64,000 bases of DNA from SCUD01 sp036824505 (GTDB taxonomy: Bacteria; Pseudomonadota; Gammaproteobacteria; Steroidobacterales; Steroidobacteraceae), in NCBI GenBank assembly GCA_036824505.1, contig DAITAA010000013.1:1-64000 (forward strand), read 5' to 3'. The position numbers and the translations under genes are program-made. Position 1 is the first letter of the stretch. Each line of letters starts with the position of its first letter. Of the stretch, positions 7,687 through 15,701 are shown in pieces. The notes below the pieces were generated by a model. The model saw only the letters and a program-made list of their open reading frames with translations. It searched no databases and was not told the DNA's origin.

Positions 7687-9507
7687 TCAGAGCGTCTCGA
7701 GCCGGCGCCACGTCGCTTCGATCGTCGGCAGCACGCGCAGGATGGCAGACTCGTTGCGGCGCCACTTGTCCGGGTCGGGCGGCGACTGCGTGTATCGCGA
7801 GAGAGGTAGCGGCGCGGCCACTCGCGCTGCCAGTGCTGCGTCAAACTCGATGCCGGCGAAGCTGCTGAGCCGCCGTACCGTTGCACCCGGGTCCGACAGC
7901 AGGTCGGAATACTTCACGGATGTCCAGCGCTCCCGGGGCAACGAGGCAAGGTCCTCAAGCGCAATGCGGTTGGCACATTCCCACTGGTAGGCGGCCACAT
8001 CTTCGAGCGGCTTGCCGCGCAGGGATTGCCAGCCCGGCGGCAGGAGCAGTGACCACGACCCTTCCCAGCCTTCGAGCTTGCGATAGGTGGTCCAGTTCCC
8101 GGAACGCCACGCCTCGATGATGCTGCTCAGGTTTTCGCGCGGATCGCGCCACAGCAGCACGAAGCGGGCGTCAGGGAACAGCTGGGCGAAAAATGGTATC
8201 CGCAGTACATTCTTGGGCGTCTTTTCGAGAATGCGCACCTCGTCCGCGGTGGATGGCAGTGCGCGTCCGGCCGCATCGCGCAGATTCCCGAGCAGCTCAT
8301 CATTGATACGCCGCGCTATCGCATCCGTGCAATGGGCCGCCGTAAGGCGGTTCGATTCCACGCCGGGAGCACCGGGCCGCAGTTCCGGAACACCTTCGAC
8401 AAGCCAATGCGCCTCGTCCTCCAGGGTCCAGAGCTGCCCGCTTACGCGCAGCGTCTCGAAAAGCAGGGTGCTTCCGGAACGCGGCGCCGCGACGATGAAT
8501 ATCGGTTGTCGCAGCTGCGGACGCCTGGCCGCCGGTGCGGCCCCTGCCGCAGCCGCACCGGCTGTGGGCGCGTCGTGCAGCAGCTGCTGCAATACCCTGC
8601 CTTCGAGCACGGTGTGCGCCGCGATCGCGTTGGTTCGCATCGTGAGCCCTTCGCCAAGCGTTCGCGACGCGGTGCGCAGCTTGTCGAGGATCTGCGCATA
8701 TTCCGGCCTGCCGAGCGGGCTCTCGCCGCGCAGCGCATAGAGCTGGCGCCAATCGAAACAGAACCCCTGCAGTAACCAATGGTATTTCGAGAGTTGTTTC
8801 CGGGCCTCGGCGGAATCATCGGGTGGCACAAGTTCGCCGCGAAAATCGGTCACCAGCAGTTCCACCTCGGCGGGCGGCATTACCGGGCGCGGCATAATCC
8901 GCTCGGTGAGCAATGTCGCGTCGACGTCCGGACGAAATTCGAGCGCGCCGTCGGCATACTGGCCGGCACTGGATTGCGCGACAAATTCCCAGAACTCCGC
9001 GGTACCCGAGGTGTCGGCGACCAGGTGGATGCGTGTATCGTCGGTCGGGTTCTCCACGTGGTGCCGGCGCCAGTTGTCGAAAATCCAGGCCTCGCCGGGC
9101 GCCATGTGCACGCTCTGCCCGCCACAATGAAAACGCACTTCGGGTCGTGTGACGATCGGAATGTGCATTCGCACCCGATAGAACCACTGGTAATTGATGT
9201 CAGCATGTTCCGGAACGATGCTGTGCGGGTCGAGTCGCATCAGGCGTGAACGGCTCCAGACCACGCCGAAACTCGACAGCACCTGACGTATATAGGGGCA
9301 CTGCCTCAGGTACGCCGTTGGCTGCATCTGACCGTAGAAATCGTCGTTGTCGCCGCCGTCCGGGCTGATCAGGCGCAACGAGCGGTTGCCTTCGAACCCG
9401 GTCGGGTGCCTGGCCCAGGCACTGGCGGGCAGGGCCTCGATCTCGGCGCGCAGCCGCGCCGTGTCAAAGCGCAGCGGCAGGCGGAAGAACGGCTGGGTGA
9501 GCTTCAT
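7687..9507 (-). CDS. Fusion: Asp/Asn-hydroxylase domain + PAPS sulfotransferase domain
   Basis: 606 aa with two enzyme domains. Residues about 1-190 form an aspartyl/asparaginyl-hydroxylase fold: HAD at 101-103, then IFDNWRRHHVEN with H149 aligned to the distal metal His, and R159 for 2-oxoglutarate. Residues about 335-606 form a sulfotransferase: IFIVAAPRSGSTLL (loop 341-349) for the 5'-phosphosulfate and FVLLWRDPRENLSSII (R454) for the 3'-phosphate, with WRRNESAILRV near the end. A linker of about 140 residues, partly Ala-rich, separates them. The gene follows the TPR-hydroxylase gene with a 5-bp gap on the same strand. Having both activities on one chain suggests that the hydroxyl made by the first domain is sulfated by the second; this is inference. 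Confidence 0.88.
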   Translation of the reverse strand: MKLTQPFFRLPLRFDTARLRAEIEALPASAWARHPTGFEGNRSLRLISPDGGDNDDFYGQMQPTAYLRQCPYIRQVLSSFGVVWSRSRLMRLDPHSIVPEHADINYQWFYRVRMHIPIVTRPEVRFHCGGQSVHMAPGEAWIFDNWRRHHVENPTDDTRIHLVADTSGTAEFWEFVAQSSAGQYADGALEFRPDVDATLLTERIMPRPVMPPAEVELLVTDFRGELVPPDDSAEARKQLSKYHWLLQGFCFDWRQLYALRGESPLGRPEYAQILDKLRTASRTLGEGLTMRTNAIAAHTVLEGRVLQQLLHDAPTAGAAAAGAAPAARRPQLRQPIFIVAAPRSGSTLLFETLRVSGQLWTLEDEAHWLVEGVPELRPGAPGVESNRLTAAHCTDAIARRINDELLGNLRDAAGRALPSTADEVRILEKTPKNVLRIPFFAQLFPDARFVLLWRDPRENLSSIIEAWRSGNWTTYRKLEGWEGSWSLLLPPGWQSLRGKPLEDVAAYQWECANRIALEDLASLPRERWTSVKYSDLLSDPGATVRRLSSFAGIEFDAALAARVAAPLPLSRYTQSPPDPDKWRRNESAILRVLPTIEATWRRLETL

Positions 9508-9512
9508 GCGGC

Positions 9513-10787
9513 TTACAGGCGCTCTATCGCCTGGCGGAAGTCGCCGATGACTCCGACGACGTCAGTGACGGCTGCCCGCTCAGCCTCGGTGAGGTGAGGG
9601 TTCCAAAGATCGAATATCAGCACCACGCGCGTCAGCTTGCTGCGATTCCACGCCTCGTGCTCATAGGTATCGTCGAAGACCACCACCTTGCCCTCCTGCC
9701 AGGCGTGGATCTCGCCGCCGACGTTGAGCGCACAATCCTCCGGCACGATCAGCGGCAAATGGCCGACGACACGGGTATTCGTGACGCCGCGGTGCGGCAG
9801 CAGGTGGGTGCCCGCGGTGAACACCGAAAACAGAACCTCGGGTCCGTGATCGCGCACCCGCGACAGTGGCAGGCGGTCGAGCGCGGCGGATGTAGCCGGG
9901 CAGCTTGCGCAGTTGTCGTCGCGGCGCACGCCGTGGCGGTACAGGTAATAGCCGTTCCAGCTGGGAGTCGCATCCGCGGCGCGCAGATTTTGCCGCTCCA
10001 CGTCCTCGGTCGTAAATACGCGCTCGCGCCCCTGCGCGGTCGGCAGCAGCCGCAGCAATTCCTCGTGGATTGCCGGCGTCCGGGCCTCGAACTGCTGGAT
10101 CCAGGGAAAGAGCGCACGGTCCAGATAGGCTTGCGCCGGCAAGTCCGGAAAATACAGGAAGGTCGGCTGCTGCCGCGGGTCGGGAAACACGGCGGGCTCC
10201 TCGCCCAGATACACGCGCAGGCATTTCTCGACACGCGCCATCGAACCGCGGCCATAGCGTTCCGCCAAAGTCTCGGCGACCTTGAAAAGCAGCACCCGGC
10301 GCCGCGCGCGCACCGTCAGCACTGCGTGCTCGACGAGTTGCCGCAAACCGGTGGGAGTGGTGGCGGGGTTGACCCAGTGACCCCGGGCCTGGGCATCGTG
10401 CAGGGCCCTCGCGAACTGCAATGCACTGAGCTCGGCTTCGCCGTTGCGTTCCAGCAGCGATGCGTAATGCAGCCTCGAGAGATAGAAATCCGGCTTCAGG
10501 CGCAAGGCTTCGGAAATGGACACGATGGCGGCCGGGAGGTTCCCGAGCGTTTCCTGCGCCCGGCCGAGGTGATGAAAGGAAACAGGATTGGCCGGATTGA
10601 TGCCGGTGGCACGCTCGAGCAAGGCCACCGCCCGGACAGGCTTGCCGTCCCTTACGGCCGCGAGTGCCACGACGTTAAGCGCCTCCACGTCATCGGGGGA
10701 GCGCTCTAGAACCGCCTCGCAAGCTCGTTCGGCCTCGGCGATGCGGCCTTCCCGCAGGAGCCTCTGGGCCTCGGTCAGCGTGGTCAT
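9513..10787 (-). CDS. TPR-aspartyl beta-hydroxylase domain protein
   Basis: 424 aa. Residues about 1-130 are tetratricopeptide-like helices (LLREGRIAEAERACEAVL, ALLERATGINPANPVSFHHLG). The C-terminal domain (about 200-405) is a clear aspartyl beta-hydroxylase: LLPHRGVTNTR (H332, G334), NVGGEIHAWQEGKVVVFDDTYEHEAWN in two blocks (H377), R387, and LIFDLWNPHLT. The H-x-G rather than H-x-D first motif is the arrangement of animal AspH, which uses only two His ligands. A CASC motif at 293-296 could bind metal or form a disulfide. The TPR part probably holds the protein substrate. First gene of a two-gene minus-strand unit with the fusion gene; divergent from 10858. Confidence 0.88.
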   Translation of the reverse strand: MTTLTEAQRLLREGRIAEAERACEAVLERSPDDVEALNVVALAAVRDGKPVRAVALLERATGINPANPVSFHHLGRAQETLGNLPAAIVSISEALRLKPDFYLSRLHYASLLERNGEAELSALQFARALHDAQARGHWVNPATTPTGLRQLVEHAVLTVRARRRVLLFKVAETLAERYGRGSMARVEKCLRVYLGEEPAVFPDPRQQPTFLYFPDLPAQAYLDRALFPWIQQFEARTPAIHEELLRLLPTAQGRERVFTTEDVERQNLRAADATPSWNGYYLYRHGVRRDDNCASCPATSAALDRLPLSRVRDHGPEVLFSVFTAGTHLLPHRGVTNTRVVGHLPLIVPEDCALNVGGEIHAWQEGKVVVFDDTYEHEAWNRSKLTRVVLIFDLWNPHLTEAERAAVTDVVGVIGDFRQAIERL

Positions 10788-10831
10788 GATTGCCCGTTCA
10801 TTGGCATGTTGCCGGAACTATTCAAGCACAG

Positions 10832-10843
10832 CCTGCATGCAGG
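10832..10843. promoter_or_regulatory. CCTGCATGCAGG palindrome in divergent hydroxylase promoter region
   Basis: A 12-bp perfect palindrome lies in the 70-bp gap between the TPR-hydroxylase gene (start 10787, minus) and the 2OG-oxygenase gene (start 10858, plus), 14 bp from the latter start. It again has CTGC/GCAG half-sites. Operator function is a guess from position. Confidence 0.25.
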
Positions 10844-10857
10844 ATATTCTACCCGCC

Positions 10858-11424
10858 ATGGAAATCACCGATCTGCGCCATTACATCCGCACCTACGAAG
10901 GCGATCTGGAGCCGGCTTTCTGCCGGCGCATGATCGACTCTTTCAACTCCCTGAGCCGGTATCACCAGCCGAATGGCCGCGGCTACCGGGGCGGTCTGGA
11001 GGGCTCGGCGTGGACCGAACTGAACGTGACCGGCCTGTCGGATGAATCGTTCCTGGGTTTCTTCCGGGCACGTATCGACCTGGCGCTCAATCGTTACAAC
11101 CGGGACGTCGGCCTCGATATCGAAGTGCCGAATTCACCAAAAACCGCCGACCTGATCCTGAAACGCTACCGACCGGGCACCGAAGAGCAGTTTCAGCAGC
11201 ACTTCGACTCGATTCACGAGGTCGCGAACCGCTATCTCGTGCTGCTCTGGTACCTGAACGATGTCGCGGAGGGCGGGGAAACCCTGTTTCGCCAGCTCGA
11301 TGTCAGGGTCGCCGCGCGTACCGGGCGGCTGCTCATGTTTCCGCCTTACTGGATGTACCAGCATGCGGGCCTGGCACCGGTTTCGGGCGAAAAGTACATT
11401 CTTTCGACCTACCTGCTGTTCTGA
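10858..11424 (+). CDS. Prolyl-4-hydroxylase-like Fe(II)/2OG oxygenase
   Basis: 188 aa, one domain. The metal triad is visible: H115-F-D117 in QFQQHFDSIHE and H169 in WMYQHAGL, with K179 in SGEKYILSTYLLF in the position of the basic 2OG-binding residue. EGGETLFRQLD and GRLLMFPP are hallmark strands of the P4H superfamily (2OG-FeII_Oxy). ATG at 10858 was chosen because the longer frame upstream runs through the divergent gene. The gene ends 3 bp from the convergent TPR-sulfotransferase. It adds a third hydroxylase architecture to the island; the substrate is unknown and could be a proline, another side chain or a small molecule. Confidence 0.85.
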   Translation: MEITDLRHYIRTYEGDLEPAFCRRMIDSFNSLSRYHQPNGRGYRGGLEGSAWTELNVTGLSDESFLGFFRARIDLALNRYNRDVGLDIEVPNSPKTADLILKRYRPGTEEQFQQHFDSIHEVANRYLVLLWYLNDVAEGGETLFRQLDVRVAARTGRLLMFPPYWMYQHAGLAPVSGEKYILSTYLLF

Positions 11425-11427
11425 GCC

Positions 11428-13266
11428 TCAGGCGCTGTAACCCCAGCGGTCGAGATACGGCTGCAGCCGCGTGATCACATCGTTGAAGTGTTTTTCATAG
11501 GCCTTCCAGCGGCCGATGGAGCGGGTATTGACTGGTTGAACTACTTGACTGTAGCTCGGCGTGCTGATGAAGCCTTTGCGGCTCGCGTGTTGACCCGGCT
11601 CCAGCATTCTGTCGGTCCAGGTGAGACCGAGGAAATCGGCGATGGCCCGCACCTGTAGTTCGAACTCGGTGACAAAGAGCTCGTAGCGTACCTCGCGCAC
11701 GGCCGGCTGCAGGATGGCAGCCTCGCGATACCAGAAGTCGAAGGCTCTGCAGTATGCCGTCGCCAGCGACGGCAGATCGCGGCACAGCAGGATGAAATCC
11801 GGCGCGCGGAAATGCTGCATGTAACAGCTCAGGATCACGTCACAGGGATGGCGTATGGCCAGCAGGACGCGGGAATTCGGAAACAACCGGCGCATGACCG
11901 GCAAGGCGAACAGATTCAACGGGTTCTTGTCGACCAGTCGCTGGCCCAAGGCCAGATCGATCTTGCGCCGGACCTGACTCCAGTAGAGTCCCCGCATCTC
12001 ATCCAGTTGTGCGCGGGTCATGTCTGCCAGTTTGCTGGGATAGTCCTTGCCATCGTGCACGATGCGGTCGATCACTTCATACAGAAACCGCGTCTCGTCC
12101 ATGGACCCCAGCGACGGATGTGCATCGAGAGTCTGCTCGAGCAAGGTCGTGCCCGAACGCGGAAAACCGACGACGAAGATCGGACTTTCCTCCAACGTGG
12201 GCGCACCCGACGCGTCCCAGGCGGCCACATCCATCGCGTCGCAGCCGAAATCCGCGATCCTGAACGGCAGGATGTTGCGAATCGCTGCCTCGGGCGTCGT
12301 CAATTTCAGGTAGCTCAGCTGCGAGCGATGCGCTTCCTGCAACGCCGTAAATGCCTGATCGTGCCGTCCCAGCTTGTCGAGTGACTTTGCGAGCGGAAAG
12401 AGGTAATGATGCCGCGAGTGAATTTCAGGGGTGGCCTCCAGCAGCTCGACATAACGATCGTGGGCGTCCTGTGTGCGGCCTTCGCGATCGGCGAGCCGGG
12501 CCTCGATGAGCTTGAGGTCGTCTCCGAGCGAGCTCGAATTTGGATCCGCCTTCAGGCGCAGCAACCCGGCACGCGCTTCCGCCACCCGATTGGTGCGTTC
12601 CTGCACCTGGATGATTCGCAGGACAGATTCTGCGTCCGGTCGGGGATCGCTTGAGGCGAGATCGACCGCTTGTCCGGCACTGCGCAGTTCGCCAAGTTTC
12701 ATCAGCAAGAGCCCGATCTTTGCGAGCAGGTCTGTCCTCAGGCCTCGCATCCCGGGCCAGTTTTCGAGCGCCGCAATGGCATCCTCCTGACGCATGGTCT
12801 CTTCGCAGCACACTGCGTACTGGTAACAGATCTCCGCATCGTCCGGCGCGAGTCGCAGCGCATCGCGCAATACGATGCGGGCCGCCTCGAAGTTGCCCAT
12901 CTCGAAGTGGACAAGGCCCACGTTGTAGTAGAAATCTGCGGAAGCTTCGCCGAGAGCCCCTGCCTGTGTGTATGCAGCGAGTGCTTCCTGGTTACGGTGC
13001 AGCGCTTTCAATGCCGTGCCGAGATTCATCCAATGATCGGCGTTCGTCGGGTCGCGCCGGGTGAGTTCGGCGAAAATCTCCGAAGCCTTCACATGATCGC
13101 CTTGCGCGTTGAGCGAAACGCCAAGCAGATTGAGCGCCCCAAGGTGCGCGGGCCGCGCTTTGAGGGCTTTGCGGCAATAGGACGCTGCGGTGCCGAATTC
13201 TGCGCGCTGATACAGCGAGACCGCAGCTTGTACGAGGGCGTCTGGATCGGCGGCGGGATTCTTCAT
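11428..13266 (-). CDS. TPR-containing sulfotransferase
   Basis: 612 aa from ATG 13266. The N-terminal ~320 residues are repeated tetratricopeptide helices (AASYCRKALKARPAHLGALNLLG, EIFAELTRRDPTNADHWMNLG, ARIVLRDALRLAPDDAEICYQ). The C-terminal ~250 residues are a PAPS sulfotransferase: IFVVGFPRSGTTLLEQTL (PRSGTT at about 369-374) for the 5'-phosphosulfate and RVLLAIRHPCDVILSCY for the 3'-phosphate. The family is widespread in proteobacteria, often with TonB receptors; known relatives are thought to sulfate proteins or peptides held by the repeats. The start at 13266 has a GGCGGCGAGAC ribosome site; the longer start at 13299 lacks one. Transcribed from just beyond the phasin terminator. Confidence 0.88.
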   Translation of the reverse strand: MKNPAADPDALVQAAVSLYQRAEFGTAASYCRKALKARPAHLGALNLLGVSLNAQGDHVKASEIFAELTRRDPTNADHWMNLGTALKALHRNQEALAAYTQAGALGEASADFYYNVGLVHFEMGNFEAARIVLRDALRLAPDDAEICYQYAVCCEETMRQEDAIAALENWPGMRGLRTDLLAKIGLLLMKLGELRSAGQAVDLASSDPRPDAESVLRIIQVQERTNRVAEARAGLLRLKADPNSSSLGDDLKLIEARLADREGRTQDAHDRYVELLEATPEIHSRHHYLFPLAKSLDKLGRHDQAFTALQEAHRSQLSYLKLTTPEAAIRNILPFRIADFGCDAMDVAAWDASGAPTLEESPIFVVGFPRSGTTLLEQTLDAHPSLGSMDETRFLYEVIDRIVHDGKDYPSKLADMTRAQLDEMRGLYWSQVRRKIDLALGQRLVDKNPLNLFALPVMRRLFPNSRVLLAIRHPCDVILSCYMQHFRAPDFILLCRDLPSLATAYCRAFDFWYREAAILQPAVREVRYELFVTEFELQVRAIADFLGLTWTDRMLEPGQHASRKGFISTPSYSQVVQPVNTRSIGRWKAYEKHFNDVITRLQPYLDRWGYSA

Positions 13267-13297
13267 GTCTCGCCGCCAATATTCGCACATGGGACCC

Positions 13298-13332
13298 AAA
13301 AAAAAGGACGGCGACCCGAAGGTGCGCCGTCC
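13298..13332 (-). terminator. Intrinsic terminator of the phasin gene
   Basis: On the minus strand GGACGGCG-C-ACC, TTCG loop, GGT-CGCCGTCC, then eight T. It lies 24 bp after the phasin stop and just before the start of the TPR-sulfotransferase gene, so it insulates the two. Confidence 0.85.
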
Positions 13333-13356
13333 CGAGGGGGGAGGGTCGGAGTCCGA

Positions 13357-13716
13357 TCAGGCGGCTTTCTTGGCCGTCTTTGAGGACTCGGTAACAGTCT
13401 GGTCGAACCACTTGCTCATCTCGGCCTGGTGCTCGGTCGAGAGCTTGACCAGATCCTGCGAGCGCTGCGTGGCCTTCTCGGCGAACTGCGTGGTCAGTTC
13501 GATCTGACGGGCCGTCAGGTCATTGAAATCCTTGGCGGTCGTGGCGAGCTGCAGCTGCTGCAGCGAAAACTCGAGCATTTCGCCGGCGAAGGCAAACTGC
13601 TGGCGAGCAACACGCTCGAAACCCTGCAGGGTCAGTTCATTGAACTTCGCGGCGGGCGCAAAGGCCTTCTTGCTGGCGTCGACAAACGCGCTGAAATCGA
13701 ATGTTGGGGTGTTCAT
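13357..13716 (-). CDS. Phasin family protein
   Basis: 119 aa. Nearly all amphipathic helix: FDFSAFVDASKKAFAPAAKFNELT, then VARQQFAFAGEMLEFSLQQLQ and KDFNDLTARQIELTTQFAEKA, ending in a Lys/Ala tail (TAKKAA) as in the phasin_2 family. Phasins coat PHA granules and control their number and size. ATG at 13716 has an AAGGA ribosome site about 10 bp upstream; longer starts (13725, 13788) are less well placed. Divergent from phaE-phaC across a 220-bp region that holds a TTGCA/TGCAA palindrome, and closed by a strong terminator. Likely regulated by PhaR (2004-2546), by family precedent. Confidence 0.87.
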   Translation of the reverse strand: MNTPTFDFSAFVDASKKAFAPAAKFNELTLQGFERVARQQFAFAGEMLEFSLQQLQLATTAKDFNDLTARQIELTTQFAEKATQRSQDLVKLSTEHQAEMSKWFDQTVTESSKTAKKAA

Positions 13717-13776
13717 TTCTGGCATCCTTAACTTTCCGGGTAATGACGAGACTGGCATCATCATAATGCAATTCAT

Positions 13777-13789
13777 GTTGCAGTGCAAC
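13777..13789. promoter_or_regulatory. GTTGCA-N-TGCAAC palindrome, candidate PhaR operator
   Basis: A perfect 6-bp inverted repeat lies in the phasin/phaE divergent region. A further TGCAA half-site at 13767-13771 forms a second inverted pair with TTGCA at 13778-13782, giving three half-sites. Position upstream of the phasin start and the TGC/GCA composition fit what is reported for PhaR sites. The AT-rich stretch at about 13829-13850 (TTAGTATTTATATGAG) is a likely promoter zone for phaE. Confidence 0.45.
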
Positions 13790-13936
13790 AGAGATGGATG
13801 TCTGATCTGACCGGACCTCTGTCCAGCTTAGTATTTATATGAGAAACAATGAGTTAATGGATATTTTGGTAACCGGTTTGCGGAAATTCCAGGTCTTGAA
13901 TTTTGCATCGCACCTGGTTTGCGGCGAGTCGGGCGC

Positions 13937-14614
13937 ATGAGCCCGGATCCCTGGACCGAGGCCCTGCAGGCGTTCACTCATCAGGCCATGGATGCGGGTG
14001 GCGAGGCGGTTGGCCGGATCCATGAGTTCGGTGAGGCTTATCTCGGCATGACCCGCGAACTCTGGAGGCTCGCCGAGTCCCATGCATCGAACGGGCCCGG
14101 CGCATCCTGGCAGGCACCTGCGGAGAACCTCGATCAGCTTCGCGACGGACTGAAGGAAATGCTCGAGCGCCTGCACGCGCCGGTGTTCGGCCCACTGCTG
14201 GCACAGCAGCAGCAATCCGCCGAGCGCATGATGAAGACGACGCAGCGCTGGCAGCGTGCCGCGACGCGAATGAACGAATTGCTTGCGGCGATTGCGGCGG
14301 ATGCCATTGACAGGCTGATTGCCGCGCTTGCTGCTCCAGCTGACCCGGGAACTCCGGTCACTTCCTTGCGCCAGCTGCACGACCTGTGGATCGAATGCGG
14401 CGAGCGGGCATACGCCACGGCCGCTCATGGCGAGGAGTTTGCGGCCGCACAGAGTGAATTGCTGGCGGCGATGGTCGAGATGCGTTTTGAGCAGCGACGG
14501 CAGATCGAGGAATGGGCCCATGCCTTCAATTTGCCGACCCGATCCGAGATCGACGCGATCCACAAGCGGCTGCACGAGCTTGAACGCATGCTGCGCGAGG
14601 CGCAGAAGCGATGA
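13937..14614 (+). CDS. phaE: PhaE, class III PHA synthase accessory subunit
   Basis: 225 aa. Starts MSPDPWTEALQAF, with many Trp and long helices, and ends with a heptad-like coiled coil (TRSEIDAIHKRLHELERMLREAQ) typical of the PhaE C-terminus. PhaE is shorter and more divergent than PhaC, and is required for activity of the PhaC-PhaE heterocomplex. I prefer ATG 13937 to 13919 because the extra residues are not conserved-looking. The stop overlaps the phaC start by 4 bp (ATGA), the usual arrangement for this pair. Confidence 0.85.
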   Translation: MSPDPWTEALQAFTHQAMDAGGEAVGRIHEFGEAYLGMTRELWRLAESHASNGPGASWQAPAENLDQLRDGLKEMLERLHAPVFGPLLAQQQQSAERMMKTTQRWQRAATRMNELLAAIAADAIDRLIAALAAPADPGTPVTSLRQLHDLWIECGERAYATAAHGEEFAAAQSELLAAMVEMRFEQRRQIEEWAHAFNLPTRSEIDAIHKRLHELERMLREAQKR

Positions 14615-15672
14615 CCCGCTTCGCGATCGATCCAGCGCAGGCCGCCGGCGAGATTGCCGATTTCTCCCGTCGCATGACCGTGGCAGCGCGCTCGCTCGCC
14701 GCGCTCGAATTGACCGATGAAGGCTGTTCAGCCCGCGACGCAGTCCATCACCAGGATCGAATGGTGCTATATCGCTATCGGCCATTGGCGGCGAATGCGG
14801 GACTGCCGCCGCTCCTGATCTGTTATGCGCTGGTCAACCGTCCTTACATGATGGATCTGCAGCCGGACCGTTCCCTGATCCGTGGCCTGCTGATGCGCGG
14901 TCTGGACGTCTACCTGATCGATTGGGGATACCCCGAGGCAGCCGACCGCTTTCTGGAGCTCGACGACTACGTCAATCATTACCTGCAGGACTGCATCGAC
15001 CACATCCGCCGGATGCTGGGCGTACCGGCTGTGAATGTGCTGGGCGTGTGCCAGGGCGGGACGCTCGCGTTGTGCCATGCGGCACTGCATCCGGACCGGG
15101 TGCGGAATCTCGTCACGATGGTGACGCCCGTGGATTTCCATACGCCGGAAAACCTGTTGTCGAAATGGATTCGCGACGTCGACGTTGACCGGATGGTGGA
15201 GGTGCTCGGCAACATTCCGGGCGAACTGCTGAATGCCACATTTCTGTCATTGATGCCGCTCAGGCTGACCAGCCAGAAATATGCAGAACTCGCTGACATC
15301 GCCGATGATCCGGCTGCGCTCGCCAATTTCCTGCGCATGGAAAAATGGATCTTCGACAGCCCGGACCAGGCGGGCGCGGCGTTCGCGCAGTTTGTCCGAT
15401 GGTTCTTCCAGGAAAACCGCCTGGTGCTCGGTGGTCTCATGATCGGCGGGATGCGCGTGGACCTCAGGCAGATCGACTGCCCGCTGTTGAACATCTACGC
15501 TTCCCAGGATCATCTGGTGCCGCCGTCGGCGACGATCCCGCTGCGCGGACTGACCGGCAGCCGTGACTACACGAGTTATGAATTCGACGGAGGCCATATC
15601 GGCATCTATGTCAGCGCGAGAGCCCAGCAACTGCTGCCACAGACGATCGCCGAATGGCTGCAAGAGCGCTGA
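14611..15672 (+). CDS. phaC: PhaC, class III polyhydroxyalkanoate synthase catalytic subunit
   Basis: 353 aa, matching the short class III PhaC. The alpha/beta-hydrolase triad is visible: C147 in the lipase-like box GVCQGG, D300 in YASQDHLVPP and H329 in FDGGHIGIY. These sit almost exactly where Allochromatium vinosum PhaC has C149, D302 and H331. LVNRPYMMDLQPDRS and YLIDWGYP are also conserved. It polymerises 3-hydroxyacyl-CoA (mostly 3-hydroxybutyryl-CoA in class III) on the granule surface. No phaA or phaB is in the window, so precursor supply is encoded elsewhere. Confidence 0.96.
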   Translation: MTRFAIDPAQAAGEIADFSRRMTVAARSLAALELTDEGCSARDAVHHQDRMVLYRYRPLAANAGLPPLLICYALVNRPYMMDLQPDRSLIRGLLMRGLDVYLIDWGYPEAADRFLELDDYVNHYLQDCIDHIRRMLGVPAVNVLGVCQGGTLALCHAALHPDRVRNLVTMVTPVDFHTPENLLSKWIRDVDVDRMVEVLGNIPGELLNATFLSLMPLRLTSQKYAELADIADDPAALANFLRMEKWIFDSPDQAGAAFAQFVRWFFQENRLVLGGLMIGGMRVDLRQIDCPLLNIYASQDHLVPPSATIPLRGLTGSRDYTSYEFDGGHIGIYVSARAQQLLPQTIAEWLQER

Positions 15673-15701
15673 TCCGGCGGGCATCAGTTAGCATCGAGGC
15701 A

